From JBASEY01 sp049652745 (GTDB taxonomy: Bacteria; CSSED10-310): 59,651 nucleotides of DNA. The stretch spans positions 1 through 59,651 of the forward strand of contig JBASEY010000050.1 in NCBI GenBank assembly GCA_049652745.1, read 5' to 3'. Shown one piece after another: positions 1-8,241 of this stretch (its first letter is position 1; every line of letters begins with the position of its first letter). A program made the translations under genes and the position numbers. The notes under the pieces are model-generated. The model worked only from the letters and a program-made list of their open reading frames with translations, did no database searches and was not told where the DNA came from.

Positions 1-2
1 CG

Positions 3-128
3 GGAGATAACGTGAATCTGATCGGTCGCTTGATCACTCCTATTGCGATGGAAGAGGGCTTACGGTTTGCGATTCGTGAAGGCGGCAAAACGGTTGGCGC
101 CGGGGTCATCGCCAAAATTATCGAATAG
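3..128 (+). CDS. tuf: Elongation factor Tu, C-terminal fragment
   Basis: The last 41 codons of EF-Tu run in from the left edge; the 5' part lies outside the window. The frame reads the domain 3 strand ITPIAMEEGLRFAIREGG, which is nearly invariant in EF-Tu, and ends KIIE before TAG. EF-Tu is the cytosolic GTPase that brings aminoacyl-tRNA to the ribosome. Its position just before rpsJ is the usual str-S10 junction. The 97 bases to rpsJ show no clear terminator, so read-through into the ribosomal operon is likely (inference). Confidence 0.95.
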   Translation, partial: GDNVNLIGRLITPIAMEEGLRFAIREGGKTVGAGVIAKIIE

Positions 129-225
129 TCAGGCTGAAAGCATAAAGCGATTTATGTAGTGTTTGTGAGTTGGTAGATGAATATGAAGTTAAACGTAACC
201 TGGGAATTGGAAATCGGAGGATAAA

Positions 226-534
226 ATGGCCGAACAAAAAATTAGAATACAACTGAAGGCCTATGATTACCGTCTTTTGGATCAATCTGCTGGTGAGATA
301 GCGGCCACATCGAAAAGGACAGGCGCCACAGTGATCGGGCCGATTCCTTTGCCTAGAAAAATCAGAAAATATACGGTTTTAAGAGGCCCGCATGTCGACA
401 AAAAAAGTCGAGAGCAATTTGAAATGCGCACTCACAAACGGCTTATTGATATTCACCATCCTACCAACCAAACAGTTGATGCATTGATGAAACTGGAATT
501 ACCGGCGGGTGTGGATGTCGAAATAAAATTATAG
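226..534 (+). CDS. rpsJ: 30S ribosomal protein S10 (NusE)
   Basis: Complete 102-residue S10, the normal length, with the family signatures IRIQLKAYDYRLLD near the N-terminus and HVDKKSREQFEMRTHKRLIDI in the middle loop and following strand. S10 sits in the head of the small subunit and is also NusE, the NusB partner in transcription antitermination. The ATG has a GGAGG about 5 bases upstream. It opens the S10 operon, and rplC follows after about 20 bases. Confidence 0.98.
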   Translation: MAEQKIRIQLKAYDYRLLDQSAGEIAATSKRTGATVIGPIPLPRKIRKYTVLRGPHVDKKSREQFEMRTHKRLIDIHHPTNQTVDALMKLELPAGVDVEIKL

Positions 535-556
535 AGAAACTATGGGAGACAGGCTC

Positions 557-1195
557 ATGGCCTTGGGAATTATTGGTAAAAAAATCGGGATGACACAACT
601 GTATGATGCTGAGGGTCATTTGGTTCCGGTTACTGTTATTCAGGCCGGACCATGCCCCATTGTGCAGACGAAAACAGTCAACAATGATAGATATAATGCG
701 ATTCAGATCGGCTTTGGAAAGGCCGGCAAAAAGAAAGCCCTGAACAAGCCATACAGTGGGCATTTCAAGGCTTCGAAAATTGAGCCTACTGCCACACTGA
801 AGGAAATAAGGCTTGACGACATAGGGACTTTTGAAGTCGGTCAGGAGTTGAGAGTGGATATTTTCAAGACCTCCGAAAAAGTCAACGTGACCGGTGTTTC
901 AAAGGGAAAAGGCTATGCCGGTGTAATGAAACGACATGGTTTTGCCGGTAAAGAAGGGGCACATGGCACTCATGAATTCCTGAGGCATGGGGGTTCGATC
1001 GGCTCACGTGTACCGAAAAGGACTATAAAAGGCAGAAAAATGCCGGGGCGGATGGGTAATCAGCGTTTTACGATAAAAAATCTGAAAATCATGCTGATCG
1101 ACAAACAGAACAATCTGCTGATGATCAAAGGGGCGGTGCCGGGTGCCAAAGGTGGTCTGGTCATAGTTCGAAAAGCTGAACGAGAGGTGCTCTGA
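557..1195 (+). CDS. rplC: 50S ribosomal protein L3
   Basis: L3 binds 23S rRNA early in 50S assembly near the peptidyl transferase centre. The protein starts MALGIIGKKIGMTQLYDAEG and holds the conserved loop GSIGSRVPKRTIKGRKMPGR. An in-frame ATG at 542 would add five residues, but GGGAGA at 544-549 is well spaced only for the ATG at 557, and L3 homologues start there. The TGA overlaps the rplD ATG by one base (TGATG), so translational coupling is likely. Confidence 0.96.
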   Translation: MALGIIGKKIGMTQLYDAEGHLVPVTVIQAGPCPIVQTKTVNNDRYNAIQIGFGKAGKKKALNKPYSGHFKASKIEPTATLKEIRLDDIGTFEVGQELRVDIFKTSEKVNVTGVSKGKGYAGVMKRHGFAGKEGAHGTHEFLRHGGSIGSRVPKRTIKGRKMPGRMGNQRFTIKNLKIMLIDKQNNLLMIKGAVPGAKGGLVIVRKAEREVL

Positions 1196-1833
1196 TGCCT
1201 AAGGTAGATGTAAAAAATATTAAAGGAGAAATCCTTCATCAGATTGAATTGCCGGATTCGGTGTTTTCGGTGCCCTATAATCCTTTTCTGGTTCAGGAAA
1301 TGATCCGGATGCAGATGGCCAACCGGCGACGGGGAACACATAAAGCCAAAAATAGGAATGAAGTTGCCGGTTCTACGCGCAAACTGTACCGACAGAAAGG
1401 TACCGGTCATGCACGTGCGGGTTCCAGCAAATCACCGCTTAGGCGAGGTGGAGGTGTGATTTTTGGGCCGGTTCCAAGAGACTACAGCTTTTCTCCACCC
1501 AAAAAAGTCCGCAGGAAAGCGCTTTGTGTAACGTTATCGAAAAAGCTTTCAGATGGTGAATTATCGGTAATGCAGGAATTTGAATGCAACGTGATGAAGA
1601 CCAGGGATTTGCTTTTACGTCTGGACCCTGAAAATCAGCAAATTAAAACGCTGATCGTATTGGGTGAGATGCAGGATGATACTCGAGAAAATATATGCAA
1701 ATCCCTTCGAAACGTCCCTTATTATCAAGTACTTCCAGCGGAAGGTCTGAATGTATATGACCTGGTGAACAATAAAAATATTGTTTTAATGGAAAAGAGC
1801 ATTCCGATCATTTCAGAAAGGCTTCAGTCATGA
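1195..1833 (+). CDS. rplD: 50S ribosomal protein L4
   Basis: 212 residues, usual for L4. The extended loop that lines the exit tunnel is recognisable (NRRRGTHKAKNRNEVAGSTRK followed by the KGTGHARAGS and RGGGVIFGP segments). In enterobacteria L4 also represses its own operon through the S10 leader; no such leader is recognised here. It overlaps rplC by one base and rplW by four. Confidence 0.97.
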   Translation: MPKVDVKNIKGEILHQIELPDSVFSVPYNPFLVQEMIRMQMANRRRGTHKAKNRNEVAGSTRKLYRQKGTGHARAGSSKSPLRRGGGVIFGPVPRDYSFSPPKKVRRKALCVTLSKKLSDGELSVMQEFECNVMKTRDLLLRLDPENQQIKTLIVLGEMQDDTRENICKSLRNVPYYQVLPAEGLNVYDLVNNKNIVLMEKSIPIISERLQS

Positions 1834-2120
1834 TGGATCCTTACAAAGTATTAAAGACGCCGATTATGACGGAAAAAACGACAGCTCAAAAAGCTGAATC
1901 CAATAGCGTTACCTTCAAAGTGCATCCGAATGCCACCAAAAAGGATATCCAGGATGCTATTGCAACGATTTTTAAGGTGAGGGTTCTGGAGGTCAGAACC
2001 ATCAATATGAGAGGGAAACCTAAAAGGATGGGACGCTTTTCAGGACGTAAATCTCATTGGAAAAAAGCGATTGTCAAACTTGCGCAAGGTGAAAAAATCG
2101 CTTATTTCGAAGGTGTTTAG
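1830..2120 (+). CDS. rplW: 50S ribosomal protein L23
   Basis: 96 residues with the L23 N-terminal signature PYKVLKTPIMTEKT and the central segment VHPNATKKDIQDAIATIF. L23 sits at the tunnel exit, where trigger factor and SRP dock. ATG codons lie at 1830 and 1833; the first overlaps the rplD stop (ATGA) and has AAAGG upstream. The gene is contiguous with rplB. Confidence 0.96.
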   Translation: MMDPYKVLKTPIMTEKTTAQKAESNSVTFKVHPNATKKDIQDAIATIFKVRVLEVRTINMRGKPKRMGRFSGRKSHWKKAIVKLAQGEKIAYFEGV

Positions 2121-2139
2121 ATCGGGGAGAAATTGTATC

Positions 2140-2964
2140 ATGTCAACAAAAAAATATAATCCGACATCTCCCGCAAGACGTTTTCTAACGGTTTCAGGTT
2201 TTGATGAAATCACCAAAAACAAACCGGAAAAATCCCTAGTCAAAGGACTACCTCAAAAGGCGGGACGGAATAATACCGGTCGCATTTCGATGCGGAGAAG
2301 AGGTGGTCGTGTTAAACGCCTTTACAGGATCATTGATTTTAAACGCGACAAAACCGGCGTACCGGCTCGAGTGGCTGCAATCGAGTATGATCCGAACAGG
2401 ACGGCAAATATCGCGCTGCTTTTCTATCATGACGGAGAAAAGCGGTATATCCTGGCGCCTGACGGCCTGAAAGTCGGGGACACAATTGTTGCCGGTCCGG
2501 ATGCTGATATCAAAGTCGGCAACGCTTTGCCGTTAAAAAACATTCCGGTGGGCACCTTTATTCATTCAATTGAGTTGAAGCCGGGAAAAGGTGGTCAGTT
2601 GGCTAGAGGCGCTGGAACGTTTGCGCAGGTTCTTGCAAAGGAAGGCAAATTTGCCCAGTTGCGTTTGCCTTCGAATGAAGTTCGCCTTGTTCATCTGGTT
2701 TGCATGGCAACGATAGGACATGTTGGTAATCAGGAACAGGAGAATATCTCCATTGGCAAAGCCGGCAGGAGTCGATGGCTTGGTAGACGTCCCAAGGTCA
2801 GAGGTGTGGCCATGAACCCGATCGATCACCCGCATGGTGGTGGAGAAGGAAAATCGTCTGGTGGAAGACATCCTGTAACGCCTTGGGGTGTATCGACAAA
2901 AGGACATAAAACTCGCAGAGCGAAATTATCGGATAAAGTTATCATCAAACGCCGATCTCGGTAA
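2140..2964 (+). CDS. rplB: 50S ribosomal protein L2
   Basis: 274 residues, the family norm. It carries the C-terminal motif MNPIDHPHGGGEGKSSGGRH, whose histidine lies near the peptidyl transferase centre. The frame is open back to 2071 inside rplW, but the start must be ATG 2140, after GGGGAGA at 2124-2130, giving MSTKKYNPTSPARRFLT. L2 is needed for subunit association. Confidence 0.97.
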   Translation: MSTKKYNPTSPARRFLTVSGFDEITKNKPEKSLVKGLPQKAGRNNTGRISMRRRGGRVKRLYRIIDFKRDKTGVPARVAAIEYDPNRTANIALLFYHDGEKRYILAPDGLKVGDTIVAGPDADIKVGNALPLKNIPVGTFIHSIELKPGKGGQLARGAGTFAQVLAKEGKFAQLRLPSNEVRLVHLVCMATIGHVGNQEQENISIGKAGRSRWLGRRPKVRGVAMNPIDHPHGGGEGKSSGGRHPVTPWGVSTKGHKTRRAKLSDKVIIKRRSR

Positions 2965-2978
2965 TCGGAGGATTCAAC

Positions 2979-3257
2979 GTGGCTCGATCAAGTAAAAAAG
3001 GACCTTATGTTCATCCGAAACTGCAAAAGAAGATTGATAAAGTCATTCAAAGCAACGAAAGGACCATGATTAAAACGTGGTCTAGAGCGTCAATGATTAC
3101 GCCGGATTTTGTCGGTTTGACGATTCTTGTTCACAATGGAAAAAAATTTGTCCCGGTGTATATCACTGAGAACATGGTTGGGCACCGTTTAGGCGAATTT
3201 TCGCCGACGCGGACATTTCGAGGACATGCCGGTAGTGGCTCATCGCGTGTTCGTTAA
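2979..3257 (+). CDS. rpsS: 30S ribosomal protein S19
   Basis: 92 residues, complete, with the signatures ARSSKKGPYV, ITENMVGHRLGEFSPTRTF and a terminal GHAGSGSSRVR. It starts with GTG at 2979 after CGGAGG. S19 forms part of the small-subunit head with S13. It sits 14 bases after rplB and about 20 bases before rplV. Confidence 0.97.
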   Translation: MARSSKKGPYVHPKLQKKIDKVIQSNERTMIKTWSRASMITPDFVGLTILVHNGKKFVPVYITENMVGHRLGEFSPTRTFRGHAGSGSSRVR

Positions 3258-3276
3258 TCGATAAAGGATGATCATC

Positions 3277-3633
3277 ATGGAATTCCGATCGCAATTGAAA
3301 CATACAAAAATTTCCGCCTTCAAAGCCCGAAAAGTCGCGGATCTCATACGTGGTAAAAAAGTTGAGGATGCTATTTCGATGTTGCGGTTTATGCCTCAAA
3401 AAGCATCATCGCTTTTCGAAAACGTGTTGAAGTCGGCTATTGCTAATGCGGAACAGGCAAGTGTCCCCGCTGCGCCTGAAGACCTGGTTGTGAAAAGGGC
3501 TTATGTCGACGAAGGTCCGACCATGAAACGAATCAGGTTTAGAGCTCAGGGGCGGGTTAACAGAATCAGGAAAAGAACCAGCCATATTACGGTGGTTTTG
3601 GAAGATGTCTCGGGCGATTCTGCTGCGAGTTAA
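3277..3633 (+). CDS. rplV: 50S ribosomal protein L22
   Basis: 118 residues from ATG 3277 (MEFRSQLKHTKISAFKARKV), matching the usual L22 start. ATG 3268 is in frame, but the SD AAGG at 3264-3267 abuts it directly and is properly spaced only for 3277. The long tunnel-lining hairpin is seen in VKRAYVDEGPTMKRIRFRAQGR. L22 and L4 shape the exit tunnel constriction. Confidence 0.96.
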   Translation: MEFRSQLKHTKISAFKARKVADLIRGKKVEDAISMLRFMPQKASSLFENVLKSAIANAEQASVPAAPEDLVVKRAYVDEGPTMKRIRFRAQGRVNRIRKRTSHITVVLEDVSGDSAAS

Positions 3634-3674
3634 GCGAATGCATAGGATTTATTTGCTGATTTAGGAGGTGTGTG

Positions 3675-4415
3675 TTGGGGCAGAAAGTCAATCCAAAAGG
3701 ACTTCGGCTGAAAGTGGTTAGAACATGGTCGTCGAGGTGGTATGCCGACAAAGACTATGCTCAAAATTTGCACGAAGATATTGCCATTCGAGATTTTATT
3801 AAAAGAGAAGTCAAATATGCCGGGATTGCTCATGTGGAAATTGAGCGTGCGGCGGAGCAGGTCAGGGTAAATATAAATGCGGCGCGTCCGGGCATTATCA
3901 TAGGAACCAAGGGAGCTGAGGTTGAGCGGATTAAAAAAGCGGTTCAGGAATTGACCGACAAACAGGTCTTTTTATATATCAAGGAAGTGAAAACGCCCGA
4001 AACCGACGCTCAATTGATTTCAGAATCGATTGCATTGCAACTGGAAAAGAAAGTTGCGTTTCGTAGAGCCATGAAAAAGGCGCTTTCGAATGCGCTTCGC
4101 TTTGGAGCCAAAGGAATTAGGATTGTCTGTTCCGGTAGACTTGGCGGAGCTGATATGTCCCGGCAAGAAGAGTATAGAGAAGGGCGAGTTCCGCTGCATA
4201 CTTTACGGGCTGATATTGACTACGGTTTTTCAACAGCTCATACCACTTACGGTGCGATTGGTGTAAAGGTTTGGGTTTTCAAGGGTGAGATTATTGCCGG
4301 CCAGGAAGATGAAGAGACCCGACGATCAGCTAGGCAGGGAAGTAAAGGTCAAAGACCATACAGAGACTCGCATGGTGATGGGCGGCCGCAAAGACGACGA
4401 ATGGAGACTGTCTGA
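3675..4415 (+). CDS. rpsC: 30S ribosomal protein S3
   Basis: S3 with its KH domain (GIIIGTKGAEVERIKKAVQEL) and the C-terminal S3 signature (SGRLGGADMSRQEEYREGRVP). AGGAGG lies at 3663-3668. The frame offers GTG 3672 and TTG 3675. The TTG is six bases from the SD and gives MGQKVNPKGLRL, the conserved N-terminus, so TTG is preferred. S3 lines the mRNA entry channel. The basic tail is longer than needed and reads SARQGSKGQRPYRDSHGDG. It overlaps rplP by one base. Confidence 0.96.
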   Translation: MGQKVNPKGLRLKVVRTWSSRWYADKDYAQNLHEDIAIRDFIKREVKYAGIAHVEIERAAEQVRVNINAARPGIIIGTKGAEVERIKKAVQELTDKQVFLYIKEVKTPETDAQLISESIALQLEKKVAFRRAMKKALSNALRFGAKGIRIVCSGRLGGADMSRQEEYREGRVPLHTLRADIDYGFSTAHTTYGAIGVKVWVFKGEIIAGQEDEETRRSARQGSKGQRPYRDSHGDGRPQRRRMETV

Positions 4416-4828
4416 TGTTACAGCCAAAACGAACAAAATTTAGAAAAGTTCATAAGGGAAGAACAAAGGGAATTGCCACTTCAGGTAACACATTGGCATT
4501 CGGCTCATTCGGGTTACAAACGATTGAGCCGGGTAGAATTACGGACCGACAGATCGAAGCTGCCAGAATTGCCATGACGCGTTACATCAAACGAGGGGGT
4601 CGAATTTGGATACGAATTTTCCCGGACAAGCCCATCACGAAAAAGGCAGCCGAAACTCGAATGGGAAAAGGCAAAGGTAACCCTGAATTCTGGGTATCGG
4701 TCGTAAAACCTGGAAGGATACTGTACGAAATGGAAGGTGTTTCATACGAGGTTGCCAAGGAAGCTTTCCGGCTTGCCGGAAACAAGCTTCCGGTTAAAAC
4801 CCGGTTTATTGCGCAGGGAGGAGAATAG
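4415..4828 (+). CDS. rplP: 50S ribosomal protein L16
   Basis: 137 residues with both L16 signatures: MLQPKRTKFRKVHKGR at the start and RIFPDKPITKKAAETRMGKG in the middle. L16 helps position tRNA at the A site. Its ATG overlaps the rpsC stop (TGATG), and an AGGAGG-like run near its own stop serves rpmC. Confidence 0.97.
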   Translation: MLQPKRTKFRKVHKGRTKGIATSGNTLAFGSFGLQTIEPGRITDRQIEAARIAMTRYIKRGGRIWIRIFPDKPITKKAAETRMGKGKGNPEFWVSVVKPGRILYEMEGVSYEVAKEAFRLAGNKLPVKTRFIAQGGE

Positions 4829-4836
4829 GGGAGCTG

Positions 4837-5034
4837 ATGAAAGCACAAGAATTACGAGAAAAAACACTTGAAGAATTGAAAAGTGACCTGCGTGACCAGC
4901 AAGAAGAATTGTTTCAATACCGATTTCAGGCTACGTTGGGAAAACTTGATAACAAAATCGTGATTAGAAAAATCAGAAGAAATATCGCTCGATTGAAGAC
5001 CATCATCAATCAAAAACAAAATCAAATCCGATGA
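4837..5034 (+). CDS. rpmC: 50S ribosomal protein L29
   Basis: 65-residue all-helical L29 with the pattern MKAQELREKTLEELKSDLRD and the C-terminal signature IRKIRRNIARLKTII. It sits near the tunnel exit beside L23. The start is eight bases after the rplP stop, with GGGGAG upstream. Confidence 0.96.
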   Translation: MKAQELREKTLEELKSDLRDQQEELFQYRFQATLGKLDNKIVIRKIRRNIARLKTIINQKQNQIR

Positions 5035-5053
5035 AGTGACGGGTGCAGGTGAC

Positions 5054-5305
5054 ATGGAAGAGAAAAAAATAAGAAAAAGCAAAGTGGGTATCGTCATTAG
5101 TGACAAAATGGATAAAACAGTCAATGTGCTGGTCGAAAGGCAATTCAATCATCCGGAATTTCGAAAAATGGTCAGGCGCCGTAAGAAATTTATGGCGCAT
5201 GATGAAACTAATCAGTGCAAAATTGGTGATCGAGTAAAAATTGAGGAATCCCGGCCGCTGTCGAAACGCAAACGCTGGACTGTTGTAAAGATACTTGGAA
5301 AATAG
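5054..5305 (+). CDS. rpsQ: 30S ribosomal protein S17
   Basis: 83 residues from ATG 5054 (MEEKKIRKSKVGIVISDKMD), the usual length. GTG 5036 is in frame but has no SD, whereas AGGTGA precedes 5054. The S17 core is seen in KTVNVLVERQFNHPEF and GDRVKIEESRPLSKRKRW. S17 binds 16S rRNA early and sits in the small-subunit body. Confidence 0.96.
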   Translation: MEEKKIRKSKVGIVISDKMDKTVNVLVERQFNHPEFRKMVRRRKKFMAHDETNQCKIGDRVKIEESRPLSKRKRWTVVKILGK

Positions 5306-5341
5306 AGCAAATAAAAAAGGTTATTTAGAAGGAGGCAGGCC

Positions 5342-5710
5342 ATGATTCAGTTGCGAACGATATTGGATGTTGCAGATAATTCCGGTGCTCGGAAAGTGCA
5401 GTGTATTAAAGTTATTGGTGGATCGAGAAAAAGGTATGCATCTGTCGGTGATATAATCGTGGTTGCTGTTCGTGAAACGATTCCCGGATCGAATGTTAAA
5501 AAAGGATCGGTTGCGAAAGCTGTTGTGGTCAGAACGAAAAAAGAAGTTCGCAGACCAGATGGCAGCTATATTCGATTTGATAGAAATTCTGCAGTGCTCA
5601 TCAACAATCAGAATCAACCAATTGGCAACCGTGTTTTTGGACCGATTGCCAGAGAATTGCGGGATAAAGCTTTCATGAAGATTGTTTCTTTAGCTCCAGA
5701 AGTGCTTTAA
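5342..5710 (+). CDS. rplN: 50S ribosomal protein L14
   Basis: 122 residues, exactly the family length, with MIQLRTILDVADNSGARKV at the start and the signature AVLINNQNQPIGNRVFGP. A strong GGAGG precedes the ATG. L14 contributes to inter-subunit bridges. The 36-base gap from rpsQ has no terminator. Confidence 0.98.
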   Translation: MIQLRTILDVADNSGARKVQCIKVIGGSRKRYASVGDIIVVAVRETIPGSNVKKGSVAKAVVVRTKKEVRRPDGSYIRFDRNSAVLINNQNQPIGNRVFGPIARELRDKAFMKIVSLAPEVL

Positions 5711-5720
5711 GGAAAAGAAA

Positions 5721-6056
5721 ATGAAAGAAAAACACAGAAAAGTGCAAATTAAAAAGGAAGATAGGGTTAAGGTTATTGCTGGTAAGGAACTTGGAAAAAT
5801 CGGTCGAGTCCTTAAGGTTTTTCCAGATTCCGAAAAAGCGATTGTCGAGGGTATTAACTTTATTAAAAAAGCTGAACGACCGTCACAGAAAATGGCCAAA
5901 GGTGGGATTGTTCAGAAAGAGGCGCCGATACACCTGTCAAATTTGATGGTCGTTTGTAGAAATTGCAATCGAGCCAGCCGTCTGGGACGAAAAAAACTGG
6001 ACGATGGTTTTTCCGTTAGAGTATGCAAAAAATGTGGAGAGTTACTGGACAGGTAA
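5721..6056 (+). CDS. rplX: 50S ribosomal protein L24, zinc-ribbon form
   Basis: 111 residues with the KOW motif KEDRVKVIAGKELGKIGRVL near the N-terminus. Two CxxC pairs lie in the C-terminal third, C79-x2-C82 and C102-x2-C105, so a zinc-ribbon C-terminus is likely. L24 initiates 50S assembly and lies near the tunnel exit. It is tightly packed after rplN (10 bases). Confidence 0.96.
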   Translation: MKEKHRKVQIKKEDRVKVIAGKELGKIGRVLKVFPDSEKAIVEGINFIKKAERPSQKMAKGGIVQKEAPIHLSNLMVVCRNCNRASRLGRKKLDDGFSVRVCKKCGELLDR

Positions 6057-6095
6057 TTTAGTGTCGGCAAGCGCTGTTAGCAGGAGATTGATAAC

Positions 6096-6641
6096 GTGAA
6101 CGTACCAAATATTAAGAAGAAATATGACACGGAAGTTGCAGCGGCTCTGCAAAAAGAATTTGAATACAAAAATGTTATGGAAATACCCAAACTGATAAAA
6201 ATCGTTGTCAATGCAGGTTTGGGTGAAGCGATTCAAAATCATAAAATCCTTGATAATGCAGTAGATGAAATGGCACGTATAACCGGCCAAAAACCAGTTA
6301 TTACTCGGGCCAGAAAATCTATTGCCGGCTTTAAGCTGAGGGAAGGAATGCCGATCGGATGTACGGTTACGCTACGAGGAAAGAAAATGTATGAGTTTGT
6401 AGACAGACTCTTCAATGTTGCGTTGCCGCGTGTGCGGGATTTCAGGGGTGTGTCTCCTAGAAGCTTTGATGGGCGTGGAAATTATACCCTTGGCATAAAA
6501 GATCAGATTATTTTTCCCGAGATTGATTTTGATCGTGTCGAGCGGGTCAATGGTTTTTCGATCACTTTTGTTACTTCGGCCAAGAGTGATGAAGAGGGTA
6601 AAAGCCTATTAAAACGATTGGGTATGCCGTTCAGAGTCTAA
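6096..6641 (+). CDS. rplE: 50S ribosomal protein L5
   Basis: 181 residues with the signatures KIVVNAGLGEAIQN, KPVITRARKSIAGFKLREG and YTLGIKDQIIFPEIDFD. It starts with GTG at 6096 after AGGAGA. L5 joins the 5S rRNA complex in the central protuberance with L18. Confidence 0.97.
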   Translation: MNVPNIKKKYDTEVAAALQKEFEYKNVMEIPKLIKIVVNAGLGEAIQNHKILDNAVDEMARITGQKPVITRARKSIAGFKLREGMPIGCTVTLRGKKMYEFVDRLFNVALPRVRDFRGVSPRSFDGRGNYTLGIKDQIIFPEIDFDRVERVNGFSITFVTSAKSDEEGKSLLKRLGMPFRV

Positions 6642-6664
6642 CGTTTAAAGTAAGGAGCAGTATT

Positions 6665-6850
6665 TTGGCTAAGAAATCACTTGTTATCAAATGGCAGCGT
6701 CAAAACAAATTTAAGGTAAGAAACTACAATCGTTGCAGACGTTGCGGTCGCCCAAGAGGCTACATACGGAAATTCCAGCTTTGTAGAATTTGTTTTCGGG
6801 AATTGGCGTCGAATGGTGAAATTCCCGGCGTGGCCAAGTCGAGTTGGTAG
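6665..6850 (+). CDS. rpsN: 30S ribosomal protein S14, zinc-binding type
   Basis: 61 residues, the short C+ (type Z) form. Four cysteines C24, C27, C40 and C43 lie in CRRCGRPRGY and CRICFREL and should bind zinc. It starts with TTG at 6665 after AAGGAGC. S14 is one of the last proteins added to the 30S head. A zinc-free paralogue, if any, lies outside the window. Confidence 0.97.
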   Translation: MAKKSLVIKWQRQNKFKVRNYNRCRRCGRPRGYIRKFQLCRICFRELASNGEIPGVAKSSW

Positions 6851-6869
6851 ATTAAGGAGATACGAGGCT

Positions 6870-7265
6870 ATGATGACGGATACAATTGCAGATCTGTTAA
6901 CGCGAATTCGAAACGCTAGCGCGACCAGAGCGGGTCACGTTGATATTCCTGCTTCGGGCATGAAAATCGCCATTGTCGAGATCTTGAAAAAAGAAGGATA
7001 TATCAAGGATTATGAACGCTTGGAAGACACGAGACAGGGTGTGATTCGTGTTGAACTGAAATATTCTGCTCAAGATGAATCAGTTATTCATCATATTCAT
7101 CGAGTGAGCCGGCCCAGCAGGCGGGTATTTGTTAAAGCTGATTCGATAGAAAGCGCTTGTAATGGACTTGGCGTGTCGATTATCTCCACATCGCAAGGTG
7201 TGATGACGGATAAAGAAGCGAAACGGCGTAATATCGGCGGCGAAATATTATGCGAAGTCTGGTAA
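6870..7265 (+). CDS. rpsH: 30S ribosomal protein S8
   Basis: 131 residues with the N-terminal MTDTIADLLTRIRNASATR and the C-terminal signature GVSIISTSQGVMTDKEAKRR. The frame is open from 6813, but AAGGAGA at 6854-6860 serves the tandem ATGs at 6870 and 6873. S8 binds helix 21 of 16S rRNA and in enterobacteria regulates the spc operon. Confidence 0.96.
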   Translation: MMTDTIADLLTRIRNASATRAGHVDIPASGMKIAIVEILKKEGYIKDYERLEDTRQGVIRVELKYSAQDESVIHHIHRVSRPSRRVFVKADSIESACNGLGVSIISTSQGVMTDKEAKRRNIGGEILCEVW

Positions 7266-7294
7266 TTTAGGACCAGTCAGAGAGGATCAGACTC

Positions 7295-7831
7295 ATGTCA
7301 AGGATAGGAAAATTACCAATTGAGATTCCCGTTGGAGTTCAGGTTAGCGTCAGTGGACACGTTGTAACGGTCAAAGGACCATTGGGCTCGTTGAATTATA
7401 CCATTCCGGAACCTATCTCCATTTCAATTGAAGGTAAAACCATAGCTCTAAAGCGGGAATCGGATCATCGAGAACACCGATCTCTTCACGGCCTGGCAAG
7501 ATCCCTGGTTGCAAACATGGTTCATGGTGTTTCCAAGGGGTTTGAAAAAAACCTGTTGGTTGAGGGTGTTGGGTATAAAGTGCAGTTGAAAGGCGACTCT
7601 CAGATCATTCTTAACATCGGTTTCTCACACGCAGTAAAACACGATATGCCGGAAGGTGTAAGTGTGGTGATAGATAAAAACAAAATTACTCTGAAGGGTA
7701 TTGACAAGCAAAAGGTGGGTCAGACAGCTGCGGAAATACGTAATTACCGGCCGGTTGAGCCTTACAATGGAAAGGGAATCCGGTATGAGGATGAACGTGT
7801 AAGACGAAAAGAAGGCAAGCCTGGCACCTAA
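7295..7831 (+). CDS. rplF: 50S ribosomal protein L6
   Basis: 178 residues made of two repeats, starting MSRIGKLPIEIPVGVQVSV and ending with the signature PYNGKGIRYEDERVRRKEGK. L6 lies near the sarcin-ricin loop and the factor-binding site. AGAGGA precedes the ATG by about eight bases. Confidence 0.97.
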   Translation: MSRIGKLPIEIPVGVQVSVSGHVVTVKGPLGSLNYTIPEPISISIEGKTIALKRESDHREHRSLHGLARSLVANMVHGVSKGFEKNLLVEGVGYKVQLKGDSQIILNIGFSHAVKHDMPEGVSVVIDKNKITLKGIDKQKVGQTAAEIRNYRPVEPYNGKGIRYEDERVRRKEGKPGT

Positions 7832-7856
7832 TTTACCTGGTTTTGGAGACTGACTT

Positions 7857-8228
7857 ATGGATGGGTATTTTAAAAAAGTAAAAGCGCTGCGTTATGCTAG
7901 ACAACAGCGTACAAGACAAAAAATCAGGCGTGTAAGTGATCGGCCGAGGCTGGTGGTTTTCCGATCGGCTAAGCATGTATACGCACAAATTGTGGATGAT
8001 ATGGAAGCGAAAACATTGGTTTCAGCCTCAACCATGTCCAAAGAATTCAAAGATTCCGAAACGCAGACAAAAGGTGTTGACGCTGCAAAATGGGTTGGAA
8101 AAAGAATAGCTGAAAAGGCCCTGGAATCAGGAATCAACAAGGTCGTGTTCGATAAAGGCAAATATCTATTCCACGGACGCGTCAAAGCCTTGGCTGACGC
8201 TGCTCGTGAATCAGGACTGGATTTCTAA
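7857..8228 (+). CDS. rplR: 50S ribosomal protein L18
   Basis: 123 residues with the L18 pattern RPRLVVFRSAKHVYAQIVDD and a terminal segment VFDKGKYLFHGRVKALADAA. L18 binds 5S rRNA with L5. The ATG follows GGAGA by about seven bases. Confidence 0.97.
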   Translation: MDGYFKKVKALRYARQQRTRQKIRRVSDRPRLVVFRSAKHVYAQIVDDMEAKTLVSASTMSKEFKDSETQTKGVDAAKWVGKRIAEKALESGINKVVFDKGKYLFHGRVKALADAARESGLDF

Positions 8229-8241
8229 CGGGAGTTTTTTG

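Noticed and set aside
3672..3674. GTG start for rpsC
   Set aside because: Three bases from the SD; TTG 3675 fits both the spacing and the conserved MGQKVNP start.
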